64,000 nt of DNA from Myxococcales bacterium (GCA_023248595.1 JAHFEG010000011.1:1-64000), one strand, 5' to 3'. Counted from the first letter of the stretch, positions 8,786 through 18,285 are shown. The notes: generated by a model from the sequence alone, not told the origin. A program made the numbers and translations.

Positions 8786-10033
8786 TTAGGAGGGGTAGTC
8801 CATGCCTTTGGCTTTTAAGAGCGCGGAATGGAAAATATTGAGCAAAATGCTGGCAACAGGGACAGCAAGCAGTGCACCTGCTAGCCCATAAAAGTGCTCG
8901 CCTGTCAGTAAGGCCAAAACCACGATAACAGGATGGATTTGCGTGGCATTTCCTAAGATTTTTGGATTTAAAAAGTTGGCTTCTAGGCCATGGATGGCAA
9001 CAATCCAGCCCACAGCCATAAGCGCCGTGACAGGTGAGCTGCTCAAGGCAACAAGCGCAATTGGAATAGTGCTAATGATGCTACCAAAGATAGGGATTAA
9101 GCTAAAAACACCGGCCATTGTTGCAAGCACTAAGGCAAATTTGACCTTGAATATCCAAAGCCCAATGAGTGTCAAAACGGCGTTGATAAGGCAAATAACC
9201 AGCTGTCCTCTAATTGCACCGGATAAGCCATAATCGATACGGTTTAAAAAGGCATCAAAAGTATCTTTATCTTTGGTTAAAACGAGACTAAACGCAAACT
9301 GCTTAATGCGAGCGGTATCGACAAGCATAAATCCGGCTAGCATCAAAACTAAAAAGAATTTGAAAATAAAATTAATGGTTTGGCGGATGATATTTTGCAG
9401 TCCGTTGACGATATCTGCAGACTGGACATGAATGTACTCGCCCAATTCATGAACAATATTCTGGATCATCTCAGCCAGATTGATGGAAATAAGGTTTGTT
9501 GTTTGAAGTGGATTGATATCGCTTAAGGCAGGGATGGATTTATAGCCTGGCAAATTTTCGATGGGGGCTATGATATGAATGGGAAGATTGTAACGGTGCA
9601 AGAAGGTATCAATGGAAACGGCTAAGTCGTGGATTTTTTTCTCATTGAATTGGTTGAGCGTTTCAGTGGCAGCTTTGCCCATGCGTAGAAGTTCTTGGTA
9701 AATTTCTGGCAAAAAGAGGGTGGCAAAAATATAAACAAATACAGCCACAAAAATATAGACAGAAACAATGGCTGCCCATCTGGGTAGAGAGTGACGGCCA
9801 ATATGAATACCGCAGAGTCTGGAAACACCAGGGTCTAAAACATAAGCCAGCAATGCAGCAAAAACGAAGGGAAGCAAGACTGCTTTTAATAAAAAAGCAA
9901 CGACGGCAAGTGTTACCCAAAGGCACGTTAGGCGAATTGTTTTTTGAGTATCGGACTGGTTAAATCGGTTTGTAAAATTCATATTCATAGAGATAATAGC
10001 ATTTTTCAGGTTGATGTCAGGTGATGTTGCCAT
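8786..10033 (-). CDS. AI-2E family transporter (PerM-like permease)
   Basis: A polytopic inner-membrane protein of 415 residues with about seven to eight membrane segments. The order is that of the family: two to three N-terminal helices (LLPFVFAALLAYVLDPGVSR), a long extracytoplasmic stretch at about residues 120-215, then helices ending in a segment with GEHFYGLAGALLAVPVAS. Members export or flux small molecules; AI-2 export is shown only for some. The first ATG lies inside the end of the upstream cysQ-like gene (28-bp overlap); internal ATGs at 9988 and 9982 would remove the overlap, and none has a convincing Shine-Dalgarno, so the start is uncertain. Confidence 0.9.
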   Translation of the reverse strand: MATSPDINLKNAIISMNMNFTNRFNQSDTQKTIRLTCLWVTLAVVAFLLKAVLLPFVFAALLAYVLDPGVSRLCGIHIGRHSLPRWAAIVSVYIFVAVFVYIFATLFLPEIYQELLRMGKAATETLNQFNEKKIHDLAVSIDTFLHRYNLPIHIIAPIENLPGYKSIPALSDINPLQTTNLISINLAEMIQNIVHELGEYIHVQSADIVNGLQNIIRQTINFIFKFFLVLMLAGFMLVDTARIKQFAFSLVLTKDKDTFDAFLNRIDYGLSGAIRGQLVICLINAVLTLIGLWIFKVKFALVLATMAGVFSLIPIFGSIISTIPIALVALSSSPVTALMAVGWIVAIHGLEANFLNPKILGNATQIHPVIVVLALLTGEHFYGLAGALLAVPVASILLNIFHSALLKAKGMDYPS

Positions 10034-10881
10034 TTTTTAATGGCTTTGGGCAGTCTTTCTTTTAACCATAATTCACAGCACGGCGTAGTCGCATAAATTT
10101 CAGTGCCATGTTCAATTGAGCCAAAAAAGCGAAGCCTTTGCCCATCTAAAGATTTGATGACGCCGCCTGCGGCACTTAAAATGACAGAAGGTGCGCAGGT
10201 ATCCCAAAGTTTCATGCGTTTTGTGGAAGTCAGATAGAAGTCAGCCTTTCCATCTGCAATGAGGGCTAGTTTTAGGCCAATCGACCCTTTTTTAATGATG
10301 CTTGATACCTCTAATTCTGCCGTCAAAAAGTCGATAAACTGAGATGGGTTTCTGCGGCTTGTAACGGCAACGGGTCCATCGCCAACAATGTCTTGATGGG
10401 TGATATCGATTGAGAAAGGTTCTAGTGTATTTGCTTGTAGTCGCTCAGAAAAATAATGCGGTGGAAAATGCTGGCTTGCTTGTCGGGTATCGATGGCGCG
10501 CCACAAAATGCCGGTGGAAGGTTGAAAGACAACGCCTAAGACAGGTTCTTGATCGATGACCAATCCGATCATGACCGCATAGTCATCTTCACCTTTAACA
10601 AAATAGGAAGTGCCATCGATGGGATCCACAAACCAAATCCGGCCTTGTTCTGGAATCGATAAGCCTTTTTGAAAACTTTCTTCCGTAATCAGGTGATCGC
10701 TTGGAAAAGCCTGTTGCAAAATTTCTCGAATAGCCAAATCAGCAGCACGATCTGCTTTTGTGACAGGTCCTTCATCGTTTGCTTTAAAATCGATAGTGCC
10801 ATCATGGATGAGGTCTAAGGCAATTTGCCCGGCGATGCGTGCTGCTTTTTCAGCAATGCGCATTTCTTCTTCCAGTACCAT
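10006..10881 (-). CDS. cysQ: Inositol-monophosphatase family phosphatase, CysQ-like
   Basis: This 291-residue protein belongs to the metal-dependent, lithium-sensitive phosphatases. The metal site is visible as EES (ITEESF), then DPIDGT (WFVDPIDGTSYF), and near the C-terminus LWDTCAPSVILSAAGG, in family order. The CysQ branch hydrolyses 3'-phosphoadenosine 5'-phosphate from sulfate assimilation; inositol monophosphatase activity is the alternative. I chose ATG 10881, preceded by GAAAGG six bases upstream. A longer reading from 10992 would overlap the peroxiredoxin gene by 82 bp and adds residues that do not belong to the family. The gene is 30 bp downstream of the peroxiredoxin gene on the same strand. 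Confidence 0.85.
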   Translation of the reverse strand: MVLEEEMRIAEKAARIAGQIALDLIHDGTIDFKANDEGPVTKADRAADLAIREILQQAFPSDHLITEESFQKGLSIPEQGRIWFVDPIDGTSYFVKGEDDYAVMIGLVIDQEPVLGVVFQPSTGILWRAIDTRQASQHFPPHYFSERLQANTLEPFSIDITHQDIVGDGPVAVTSRRNPSQFIDFLTAELEVSSIIKKGSIGLKLALIADGKADFYLTSTKRMKLWDTCAPSVILSAAGGVIKSLDGQRLRFFGSIEHGTEIYATTPCCELWLKERLPKAIKKWQHHLTST

Positions 10882-10910
10882 GGATGGCCTTTCTTTAAAA
10901 ACACGATCGT

Positions 10911-11510
10911 TTAAAGTTTTTTGCAGTTTTCTTTTAAGTATGCACTGACGCCAGCTGCGCTTGGCTTCATGGCCATTTCGCCTTTTTTCCAACCAGCAGG
11001 GCAGACTTCGCCATGTTGTTCGGTGTGTTGCAAAGCATCGATGACACGCAGTGTTTCATCAACATTTCTACCCAGTGGCAAGTCATTGAGGGTGGCATGT
11101 CTGACAATGCCTGATTTGTCGATCAAAAAGGTGCCGCGCAAGGCAATAGCATCTTCAATCAAAACGCCGTAGTCACGTGCGATTTCTTTGGTGAGATCGG
11201 AGACAAGTGGAAAATTAATTTCGCCAATACCGCCCTGGTCGACAGGTGTTTTTCTCCAAGCATGATGACTAAATTTGGAGTCGACTGAAACGCCTAGAAT
11301 TTGCACATTGCGATCTTCAAATTCTTTGGTTTTGTTGGAGAATGAAATGATTTCAGATGGGCATACAAACGTGAAATCCAGTGGATAAAAGAACAAAGCG
11401 ACATATTTTTTGTCTTGAAAGCTGGACAGTGAAATTTTGCCAAATTCGCCATTAGGCATCACGGCATCGGCAGTAAAATCGGGGGCTGGTTTTTGGACTA
11501 AACTATACAT
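10911..11510 (-). CDS. Typical 2-Cys peroxiredoxin (AhpC/TSA family)
   Basis: The enzyme reduces hydrogen peroxide and organic hydroperoxides. The peroxidatic cysteine lies in FYPLDFTFVCPSEI (about residue 51) and the resolving cysteine in GEVCPAGW (about residue 171), which makes it a typical 2-Cys enzyme that works as a dimer or decamer. The length of 199 residues is normal. The ATG is preceded by AAGGAG eight bases upstream. The 3' end lies 30 bp before the start of the cysQ-like gene, so the two may share a transcript. The reductant (thioredoxin or AhpF) is not encoded nearby. Confidence 0.95.
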   Translation of the reverse strand: MYSLVQKPAPDFTADAVMPNGEFGKISLSSFQDKKYVALFFYPLDFTFVCPSEIISFSNKTKEFEDRNVQILGVSVDSKFSHHAWRKTPVDQGGIGEINFPLVSDLTKEIARDYGVLIEDAIALRGTFLIDKSGIVRHATLNDLPLGRNVDETLRVIDALQHTEQHGEVCPAGWKKGEMAMKPSAAGVSAYLKENCKKL

Positions 11511-11573
11511 AGGTAAAGCTCCTTATAGAAGTGACGGCTCAAGGCGAAACCGATGTCATTTGTAAATCATTTG

Positions 11574-12740
11574 TTAAAAATAGGCTAGGGGTTCTTCACA
11601 TCTGAGGCGAATCACATTTTCCACGACATCAGTGCCTTTTTTTAGAGCGGATAACTCAATAAATTCATTGGCTTTATGCGCGACATCAATAGAACCTGGA
11701 CCAAAGATAAGCGAATGGATGCCAAGCTTGGCAAGATTACCCCCATCGGTGGCAAAAGCTGCGGCAGAAGCTTGGGGATCTGAGGCGAAGGGGCAAAGAA
11801 TTTTCTCTAGTGGTTGATGCTCAGGTGTGTGTAACGCTGGCGTGACATTTAAAAGAGACATGCTCCAACTACCTTTGGGTAGGCAGGCAAGTTCTTGTAG
11901 TCGAATGTTTAACCTCTCAAACACTGCCAAAGGATCATCTCCTGGCAATGGGCGATAGCCCAGAATGATTTCGCATTTGTCAGGGACGATATTGACAGCC
12001 TGGCCACCTTTGATGCTTCCGACATTTAAAGTGACATAAGGCCTTTCTAAAAAGTTTTGATATTTGGTTTCTTTTTGCAAATCTGCTTCTAATATCTCGA
12101 TACTTGTTAAGATAGATTGCATGCGCTTGATGGCAGAAATACCGAGATCGGGTTTTGAGCTATGAGCAGCGATACCAGTGGTCACAATTTGGCAAGAAAC
12201 GTGGCCAGGATGCATCCGGAAAATACGAAAATCCGTAGGCTCTCCAATCAGCGCTTCTTTGGGCAGCAAATTAGGTTGATTTTTTAAGGCATCCACTAAT
12301 TTTTGTGAACCTTTACAGCCAACTTCTTCGTCATAAGTCCAGATAAGAGTTAATGGCTCCACTAAATTTTTGACTTCAATGCGGGAAAGCGCCGTGAGCG
12401 TGCAAGCGATGAAACCTTTCATGTCGGCGGTGCCACGACCATAAAGTTTATTGTTTAATTGTGTGAGTTTAAAAGGATCGGTTTGCCATGGTTGATCTTC
12501 GGTAGGCACGACGTCCATGTGTCCAGAGATAATTAACCCGCCTTCTTTTTGGGGGCCTGCCTGACAAACCACGTTGGTTTTTTTCTCATTTTCAGGATCG
12601 GGATAAAGTTGGACATCGAAGCCTAAACTCGCACAGCGTTCAGCTAAAAAACTGGCAAGCTCGATGACGGGACGGTGGGACACAGTGTCAAAGGCAATTA
12701 ATTGTCCAAGGAGTAAAGACGCGTTCTCAAAATTTGTCAT
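11574..12740 (-). CDS. argE: Acetylornithine deacetylase (ArgE), M20 family
   Basis: ArgE removes the acetyl group from N-acetylornithine in arginine synthesis. The M20 metal site is present: SGHMDVVPT (first His/Asp), GRGTADMKGF (bridging Asp), TYDEEVGCKG (catalytic Glu-Glu) and a late GPGSIDVAHKANEF His. The dimerisation domain lies between about residues 175 and 285 (HPGHVSC to RPLPGD). The 388-residue length fits. I chose ATG 12740; the longer reading starts with TTG. No other arginine genes are nearby, so a related deacylase such as succinyl-diaminopimelate desuccinylase is possible, but the overall text is ArgE-like. The 5'-nucleotidase gene ends 18 bp upstream. Confidence 0.88.
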   Translation of the reverse strand: MTNFENASLLLGQLIAFDTVSHRPVIELASFLAERCASLGFDVQLYPDPENEKKTNVVCQAGPQKEGGLIISGHMDVVPTEDQPWQTDPFKLTQLNNKLYGRGTADMKGFIACTLTALSRIEVKNLVEPLTLIWTYDEEVGCKGSQKLVDALKNQPNLLPKEALIGEPTDFRIFRMHPGHVSCQIVTTGIAAHSSKPDLGISAIKRMQSILTSIEILEADLQKETKYQNFLERPYVTLNVGSIKGGQAVNIVPDKCEIILGYRPLPGDDPLAVFERLNIRLQELACLPKGSWSMSLLNVTPALHTPEHQPLEKILCPFASDPQASAAAFATDGGNLAKLGIHSLIFGPGSIDVAHKANEFIELSALKKGTDVVENVIRLRCEEPLAYF

Positions 12741-12758
12741 CAGTACCAACTTTCGATA

Positions 12759-14471
12759 TCAACGAGATGGGTACTTTTTTTTAGCAAGCTGGGTTGTATT
12801 AAGCAAGGCAATGTCGTGACTCATGAGATCGCCTGAGGCGCGAAAGATATGCTTGGAGCTATACTGCAATAGATTGGTTAAGTTGCTGGTATAAATACAG
12901 GCATAATAAGTGACTTGTGCGCCAAAGCGGCTCAGTTGGCTTTGTTCTCGAAAAAGACGTCCCCAAACTGCATGGAATTGTCTCTCCAGTTCATCTTGAA
13001 AAAGAAAAGATTTTTCATCTAATTTTCGAAGTGAATTCTGAGACTTTTCGATGCCCTGGCGTAAGTCTTTGGCAATTTCAAAAAGAGGTTCAATCTGTTT
13101 TGGTTTTAAATTGCTGTTTTTGAGCGCAGCATCAATGTGGGTTAATATCGCTCTTCTTTGTCCAATCTCGTCGTCAAGTGCTAAGCGCTTGGCATCTGAT
13201 TGAACAGCGCGGTTTAACCCGCGAGCATATTTTATGGAAAATTCAATTTCGCTTTGTAGCTCTTCAACGACTAGGCATGTTCGCCATAAGCTTTCTTTCT
13301 TACTCAGAACAATATCACCGTAAATATGATCACCAACGTAAAGGATCTGTTCTCCTCGGCATTGGGCCATGCGTTCAAAGTCAAAAAGATTGCCACCCAG
13401 ATAAATTTTCTGACGATCAAAGTGTGCGTCATTGACAGCTATCGAGCTGACCTGGTCATTCATATGGGCATGGCTTTTGGTGTCGACCTCAAAGAAAGGT
13501 TTCTGATCGACAAAGAAAGAAGGCTTGGAAGCGCCTACAATAATCATGTCAAAATAGGATTGCCAGGTAGGGTAGTCTGGAAGCTTGTCTCCCAAAATAA
13601 ATGACATGATACAATTGGAGTAGCTCCAATAACTATTGGTCAGTAGAAACAATTTTTTACCGGCTGCACGCAGTTTATGCAAAGTCAGGGCGATGTCTGG
13701 ATCTGCGTTAATATAAGTTGGCATATCTTGTGTAATAATTGACTTCAAGGAACCGTCGGAATGGATCGCATCCATGGATTGACGGACATCATCGAATAAC
13801 TTGGCGGTATTGATGATGCGGTTATGATCAATTTGATCAAGGATAGGTTCTACGGGGCTTAAAGATAAACTTTTACGGTGGCGTTCTTCAAAATAATCAA
13901 TCAGATTGCAGTAGAGACAAGCCTCAGGCATGGCAAACAAAGAATCTAAAGAAGAATATTGAGCAGAGCCAAGTCGGATTTTTTGGTTTGCATAAAGAGC
14001 TGCTGCCTCTTCAATAGAAAGTTGATGTCGGCCATACATGGCGCGCCAAATCCGATCGTGGGTATCGAGTTTTAGCAAATGCCCATGTTTTCGATCGACT
14101 ACCAGGCCACGGATAATTAAGTCCGGATCGTAAGCCAATTGACGAATGCCTGCTGGGTAGCCCTTATTTTTAACGAGATATTCTACTGTCAGTTGATATT
14201 GCAGTTGCTCCATGGGCTGACGGTAATAATTGGCCAGCGTGTAATCCATATCAAATCCCACCAAGAGAATTTGATTCAAGTTTAAATCTCGGTTGGTGTA
14301 AACGGCGGAAGCTGGATCAAATAAGGCCGTTTTGGTGGATTGGATGAGTTTTTTTAAGTTGGGATCAAGTTGTTGAAAAATATTTGGCATGGAAGTTATT
14401 ATACCCATCGCCTCATTTTTTAAAAGATTGATTGTTTTGTCGAATCGCTGTTTTTGCGTTTTGGTAGACAT
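12759..14471 (-). CDS. HAD-IG family 5'-nucleotidase (cytosolic purine nucleotidase-like)
   Basis: The 570-residue protein is a haloacid-dehalogenase-type nucleotidase. The catalytic motif GFDMDYTL (about residues 71-78) gives the nucleophile Asp and the acid/base Asp; the following RGLVVDRKHGHLLKLD and HDRIWRAMYGRH are typical of the cytosolic IMP/GMP-specific 5'-nucleotidase II family. Motif II is in LFLLTNSYW and the last motif in LYVGDHIYGDIVLSKK. The family dephosphorylates purine nucleotides. Such large HAD-IG enzymes occur in eukaryotes and a scatter of bacteria including Legionella relatives. It is divergent from the GNAT gene at 14519, with 47 bases between the starts. Confidence 0.88.
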   Translation of the reverse strand: MSTKTQKQRFDKTINLLKNEAMGIITSMPNIFQQLDPNLKKLIQSTKTALFDPASAVYTNRDLNLNQILLVGFDMDYTLANYYRQPMEQLQYQLTVEYLVKNKGYPAGIRQLAYDPDLIIRGLVVDRKHGHLLKLDTHDRIWRAMYGRHQLSIEEAAALYANQKIRLGSAQYSSLDSLFAMPEACLYCNLIDYFEERHRKSLSLSPVEPILDQIDHNRIINTAKLFDDVRQSMDAIHSDGSLKSIITQDMPTYINADPDIALTLHKLRAAGKKLFLLTNSYWSYSNCIMSFILGDKLPDYPTWQSYFDMIIVGASKPSFFVDQKPFFEVDTKSHAHMNDQVSSIAVNDAHFDRQKIYLGGNLFDFERMAQCRGEQILYVGDHIYGDIVLSKKESLWRTCLVVEELQSEIEFSIKYARGLNRAVQSDAKRLALDDEIGQRRAILTHIDAALKNSNLKPKQIEPLFEIAKDLRQGIEKSQNSLRKLDEKSFLFQDELERQFHAVWGRLFREQSQLSRFGAQVTYYACIYTSNLTNLLQYSSKHIFRASGDLMSHDIALLNTTQLAKKKYPSR

Positions 14472-14518
14472 ATATGTTACATTGATTCAATAACTCGAAT
14501 CTATTTTAAGATATTTTT

Positions 14519-15154
14519 ATGGCACTTTCTTTTAAGCGTAATTTAGATCCTGTTTTTTTTCCGCGTAGGCTGGAAGTGGGTTTACGTCCCTTGGGCTATG
14601 GGGATCGTGAAGCGGTCCAAAGATGGTTATCGGATCCTTATATTACCCAGTTAACTTTTGTGGTGACTGGGCCTGACAGTTCTCCTTCTATCCCATTTTC
14701 TGCAGCGGCATCTGACAATTATTTAAATATGCTCATCTCAGATCAATCTAGACGGACTTTTGCAATCGAAGTGAATGACCGGCATGTCGGAAATGTGGGC
14801 CTAAAAGAATACGGCACAGGGAACGCCTACAGCGAATTTTTCGTCGAAATTGGCGAAGCAGAATACCGGGGCAAAGGCGTGGGAAAAGCGGCTATCGCTG
14901 CTTTAATGGATCATGCTTTAGAAGTTTTAGGCTTGAGCGAAGTGCGCTTGGAAGTATTAGAATTTAATTCTGTGGCCATCCATGTTTACGAACAGCTGGG
15001 CTTTATCAAGACCCATCGGACCGGCTGGCATTACGATCGTAAGGGCCAGTACTGGCAGGTATGGGGCATGACTTTGAGCAAGGAACGCTGGGCGTTAGCC
15101 AAAAATCAGCCTTTACTGCCAGCGAATGTAATGATTAAGCCGATTTTAACTTAA
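14519..15154 (+). CDS. GNAT-family N-acetyltransferase (RimJ/RimL-like)
   Basis: The 211-residue protein begins with the beta-strand VGLRPLGYGDREAVQRWL, typical of the RimJ/RimL branch, and carries the acetyl-CoA binding motif EYRGKGVGKAAIAALM at about residues 117-132. The late FNSVAIHVYEQLGF is the standard GNAT ending motif. The acceptor could be a protein N-terminus, an amino acid or an antibiotic; it cannot be read here. A loop with PDSSPSIPFSAAA at about residues 58-70 is longer than usual. The stop overlaps the stop of the convergent dehydrogenase gene by 4 bp. Confidence 0.88.
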   Translation: MALSFKRNLDPVFFPRRLEVGLRPLGYGDREAVQRWLSDPYITQLTFVVTGPDSSPSIPFSAAASDNYLNMLISDQSRRTFAIEVNDRHVGNVGLKEYGTGNAYSEFFVEIGEAEYRGKGVGKAAIAALMDHALEVLGLSEVRLEVLEFNSVAIHVYEQLGFIKTHRTGWHYDRKGQYWQVWGMTLSKERWALAKNQPLLPANVMIKPILT

Positions 15155-17064
15155 TTCCCCGTAAAGGTTGGTCTGTTTTTTCCAATAGACGAAAGCCCCG
15201 CCAGTGCATCTTGGGTTTGAAAAATACTGCTTAGACCAGCTGTTTCTGCTTGCAGGCCTTCACAGAGAGTCGCGGTGGCTGTGTTTTTGATGAGTTCATC
15301 CGCAGCTTTTAAAGCAACAGGCGCCTTGAATGCTAATTTTTTTTGGATAGCGAGCAAATCTGAGAGAGGAGCTTGAAATATAATGCTTATTTCTGCAAAA
15401 TTTTCTGGAATCTGGCCAGTGTAAGTATTTTCTAAGCGAGGTTTTTGCTCAAGTACTAATTGCTCGGCCCGGTTTTTGAGTTCTGCTTGATTGACCACTT
15501 CATCGATTAAACCTATTTCTTGAGCTGTTTCAGCTGAAATGACTTCGCCTGTGAGCACGAGCCAGCGCGCCAATGCAATACCGATGCGTCTTGGCGTTCG
15601 CTGGGTTCCTCCCAGTCCTGGATAAATCCCAATGCCGGTTTCAGGAAATCCCATTTTGGTTTTAGGCGTGGCAACGATATAATCGCAGCTTAAAGCTAAT
15701 TCTAAACCGCCTCCTAAAGTCAGGCCATCAATGGCGCAAACAACTGGCTTGGGGCAGAGATCGATTTGGTAAAATAAATCTTGCGCTTTTTGGGCAAATT
15801 GGACGATACGCTTCACGTTATTTTTTTGAATTTGTTCGACAAAGAAATGGGTGTCAGCGCCTGCAACAAAGGCTTTGCCTCTTGCTTCAATGACAATGCC
15901 GTGGACCTCAGGATTTTGGGCAAGCCTGGCAAAGTGATTGCTGAACTCCGTTACAACTGTTTCGTTGAGTGCGTTCAAGGCATCTGGTCGATTCAAGGTA
16001 ACATAACCCACATTTTTTTCTTGGCGTGCAGTAACAAATTGCGGGGTCAACCTGCTCATTAATTCAAAAGGGCCTTGTTTCCATCGAAGGCCGACGCGAG
16101 CACCTAAATCGCAATCTTCAATGGTGCAAACCTTTTCTCCCAACACCATTTGAGTGGCAACGCTAAACACTACGCTTAAGAGGCGTGCGGACACAAGGTC
16201 TAATTTTTGCTGCTGCACGGTGCCGTGTAAATCCCATTGCGTATTTTGGGCAATAATCGGTTTAATAAGTTCGCAGGGTGCATAAAAATCTCCTAACTCT
16301 CGTGCGAGTGTGGTCGCTGCATGCATGGTGATGGGGACACCAGTCACATTCATGAGCTCAAAGGGGCCCATGCCAATCTGAAAGGTTTTTTTGGCTGCGG
16401 CTTCCACGGTCGCAATATTGGCTATGCCCTCATGGACCATGCGCATAGCTTCGTTTAACCAGGGCACAAAAAATCGGTTAACGATAAAGCCTGGTGCATC
16501 TTTGGATTCAATGGGAATCTTGCCAAGCTGTTCTTGAATGGCCCATGCTTTTTGAAAAGTGCTTTCGCTGGTATTTTCGCCTTTGATCACTTCAACTAAC
16601 TTGTTTTTAGCGGGGTGATAAAAATAGTGCAGGCCCACAAAACGATCGGGTCTTTGAGTGGCAGCAGCTAATTGGCTAACATAAAAACTGGAAGTATTGG
16701 TGGCAAATATTGTTTTGGGGTGGCAAATCAAATCTAAGTTTTGGAAAAGCTCTTTTTTAATACCCTGATCTTCAAAAATGGCTTCGACAATTAAGTCGGC
16801 TTGAGCAATGTCTTCCATGCGCGTTGTAAAACAAAAGCGATTTAAAATTTCTTGTTTCTGGGTTTCTGAAAAAACCTGGCGGCTAACACCTTCTGTCAAA
16901 GTGTCTTCAATTCGCTGTTTTCCTTTGTGCAGGGCTTCTTGGTTTAAATCCAACAAAATAACGTGAAATCTTTCTGTGGCATATTTTTGGGCGATGCCTG
17001 AACCCATGTTTCCTGCACCAACAACACCGATAATTGCTTGATTATTTGAGGCTAATTTTTCCAT
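15151..17064 (-). CDS. 3-hydroxyacyl-CoA dehydrogenase / enoyl-CoA hydratase fusion
   Basis: This 637-residue enzyme should catalyse two consecutive steps of beta-oxidation. The N-terminal half is the NAD-dependent dehydrogenase (VVGAGNMGSGIAQKYA Rossmann motif; GLHYFYHPAKNKLVEV with catalytic His; two C-terminal dehydrogenase domains to about residue 310). The C-terminal half is a crotonase (GYVTLNRPDALNAL; GKAFVAGAD oxyanion loop; LGGGLELALSCDY; GFPETGIGIYPGLGGTQR with catalytic Glu). The order is the reverse of E. coli FadB. ATG 17064 is preceded by GGGAG four bases upstream, so the longer reading from 17091 is not needed. No thiolase gene is nearby. Confidence 0.9.
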   Translation of the reverse strand: MEKLASNNQAIIGVVGAGNMGSGIAQKYATERFHVILLDLNQEALHKGKQRIEDTLTEGVSRQVFSETQKQEILNRFCFTTRMEDIAQADLIVEAIFEDQGIKKELFQNLDLICHPKTIFATNTSSFYVSQLAAATQRPDRFVGLHYFYHPAKNKLVEVIKGENTSESTFQKAWAIQEQLGKIPIESKDAPGFIVNRFFVPWLNEAMRMVHEGIANIATVEAAAKKTFQIGMGPFELMNVTGVPITMHAATTLARELGDFYAPCELIKPIIAQNTQWDLHGTVQQQKLDLVSARLLSVVFSVATQMVLGEKVCTIEDCDLGARVGLRWKQGPFELMSRLTPQFVTARQEKNVGYVTLNRPDALNALNETVVTEFSNHFARLAQNPEVHGIVIEARGKAFVAGADTHFFVEQIQKNNVKRIVQFAQKAQDLFYQIDLCPKPVVCAIDGLTLGGGLELALSCDYIVATPKTKMGFPETGIGIYPGLGGTQRTPRRIGIALARWLVLTGEVISAETAQEIGLIDEVVNQAELKNRAEQLVLEQKPRLENTYTGQIPENFAEISIIFQAPLSDLLAIQKKLAFKAPVALKAADELIKNTATATLCEGLQAETAGLSSIFQTQDALAGLSSIGKNRPTFTGN

Positions 17065-17115
17065 AAAACTCCCTTGGGAAATTGTCAACAATGCTGCGCT
17101 GCGAATTCCTTCCCG

Positions 17116-17143
17116 TTGACACTGTTCGTTATCACTTTAGGTT
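17116..17143 (+). promoter_or_regulatory. Candidate sigma-70-type promoter for 17184 gene
   Basis: A perfect TTGACA at 17116-17121 is followed after 16 bases by TAGGTT, a weak -10. It lies about 40 bases before the start codon and in the only open space between the two divergent genes. The -10 is poor, so this remains a candidate. Confidence 0.35.
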
Positions 17144-17183
17144 GCTTTTCTTAAAAAGTTTTACTCTTAAGGAGCAGTCGTAA

Positions 17184-18278
17184 ATGAAAAAAATGAACCT
17201 CGTTATTATTTTGTCATTGTTATGCAGCAGCACTCAAACTTATGCAAACAATGCGACGGTACAGGCAAAAGATACTTTAGCCAGTCGCCATCCGGTATTG
17301 ACATTCGGCGCCGCCCTTATTTTGAAACAGTGGTATGCTAATACGATTGATGGAGTAGCAGGTGCCGCGAATCTAATTGATATGGCTGATTTTTCTTTGG
17401 CTTTGCTCGCCCCTTCGGCTTTGGGAGAGAGTGGCTCAGTGATCGGCTCAGCTTTGTTTGTTGTTTCAGCTTTTGCAAAACATCCCTCGCAAATTGCGCC
17501 TGTAGGCGTAAAAGACTTCCAAGCGTCGCCCCTTCATCCTATTTGGTATGCAGGTACATTGAGCCATATCAGCAACGATATTCGGATCATGGGTCAGCCT
17601 TGGGTAAAGGAATATTCGAACCATACAGTGCTTCAGGATTACACAGAGGCAACGCAGTATTTGGTGCCTGCTGCGATGACCGCTGTCCCTTTTCTGGGGC
17701 ATTACTTGGTGAGAGGTAACTTCCAAGGATTGGCGGGAGCTATGACACAGGGAGCAGGTTATAAAACGGCGTTTTTGCTCTGTGATGGTTTTGAAAAAGT
17801 AAATATCATTGCTTTAAGAAAAGCGTTGGGCGATGAAGTTTGGATTGAGCCCGTTGCACAATTAGAAACAAGTGTTTTGCTTAGTATTTCAGCATATGGT
17901 TTAAATGCCTTGGGATTGGCCCAAACGCTTTCTAGAATAGCTGGTGAAGTAGCAGGTTACCAAGCAGCTGCGTCCGCTTTTAATGCTATTGATAAATTAG
18001 CGCCTGAGTATGCGCCGTATGTAAATCCTGCACTGGGAGCAACTCTTATTGTCGGGCTGACGCATTTGTATTTACATGGAGGATTTAAGTCACAGCATAC
18101 CAATATTAAAGCAGCGGCAGCGGGTGCAACATTTGCGGGATTCTTACAGATATTCTCTGCTTTTTTTCAGTTGCCTGGGTGGATTGAAGATGCTCCGAGT
18201 CAACTGTGGGATCGAATTAAACAAACTATCCCTATTGTTGGGATGATTCCCGGTGGCTTGATGGCTTTTAAGATTTAA
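17184..18278 (+). CDS. Exported hydrophobic protein of unknown function
   Basis: The ATG follows AAGGAG at a spacing of eight bases. Residues 1-21 form a signal peptide (MKKMNLVIILSLLCSSTQTYA). The rest is rich in Ala, Gly and Leu, with about seven to eight moderately hydrophobic segments (for example SALGESGSVIGSALFVVSAF and YVNPALGATLIVGLTHLYL). This composition fits either a multi-pass inner-membrane protein or a helical secreted protein; it does not look like a beta-barrel. I recognise no family. A strong stem-loop terminator follows directly, so it is a single-gene transcript. Confidence 0.65.
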   Translation: MKKMNLVIILSLLCSSTQTYANNATVQAKDTLASRHPVLTFGAALILKQWYANTIDGVAGAANLIDMADFSLALLAPSALGESGSVIGSALFVVSAFAKHPSQIAPVGVKDFQASPLHPIWYAGTLSHISNDIRIMGQPWVKEYSNHTVLQDYTEATQYLVPAAMTAVPFLGHYLVRGNFQGLAGAMTQGAGYKTAFLLCDGFEKVNIIALRKALGDEVWIEPVAQLETSVLLSISAYGLNALGLAQTLSRIAGEVAGYQAAASAFNAIDKLAPEYAPYVNPALGATLIVGLTHLYLHGGFKSQHTNIKAAAAGATFAGFLQIFSAFFQLPGWIEDAPSQLWDRIKQTIPIVGMIPGGLMAFKI

Positions 18279-18285
18279 GTAAAAA

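Noticed and set aside
10882-10992. Longer N-terminus for the CysQ-like gene
   Set aside because: It would overlap the peroxiredoxin coding region and adds basic residues not in the family; ATG 10881 has a good ribosome-binding site.
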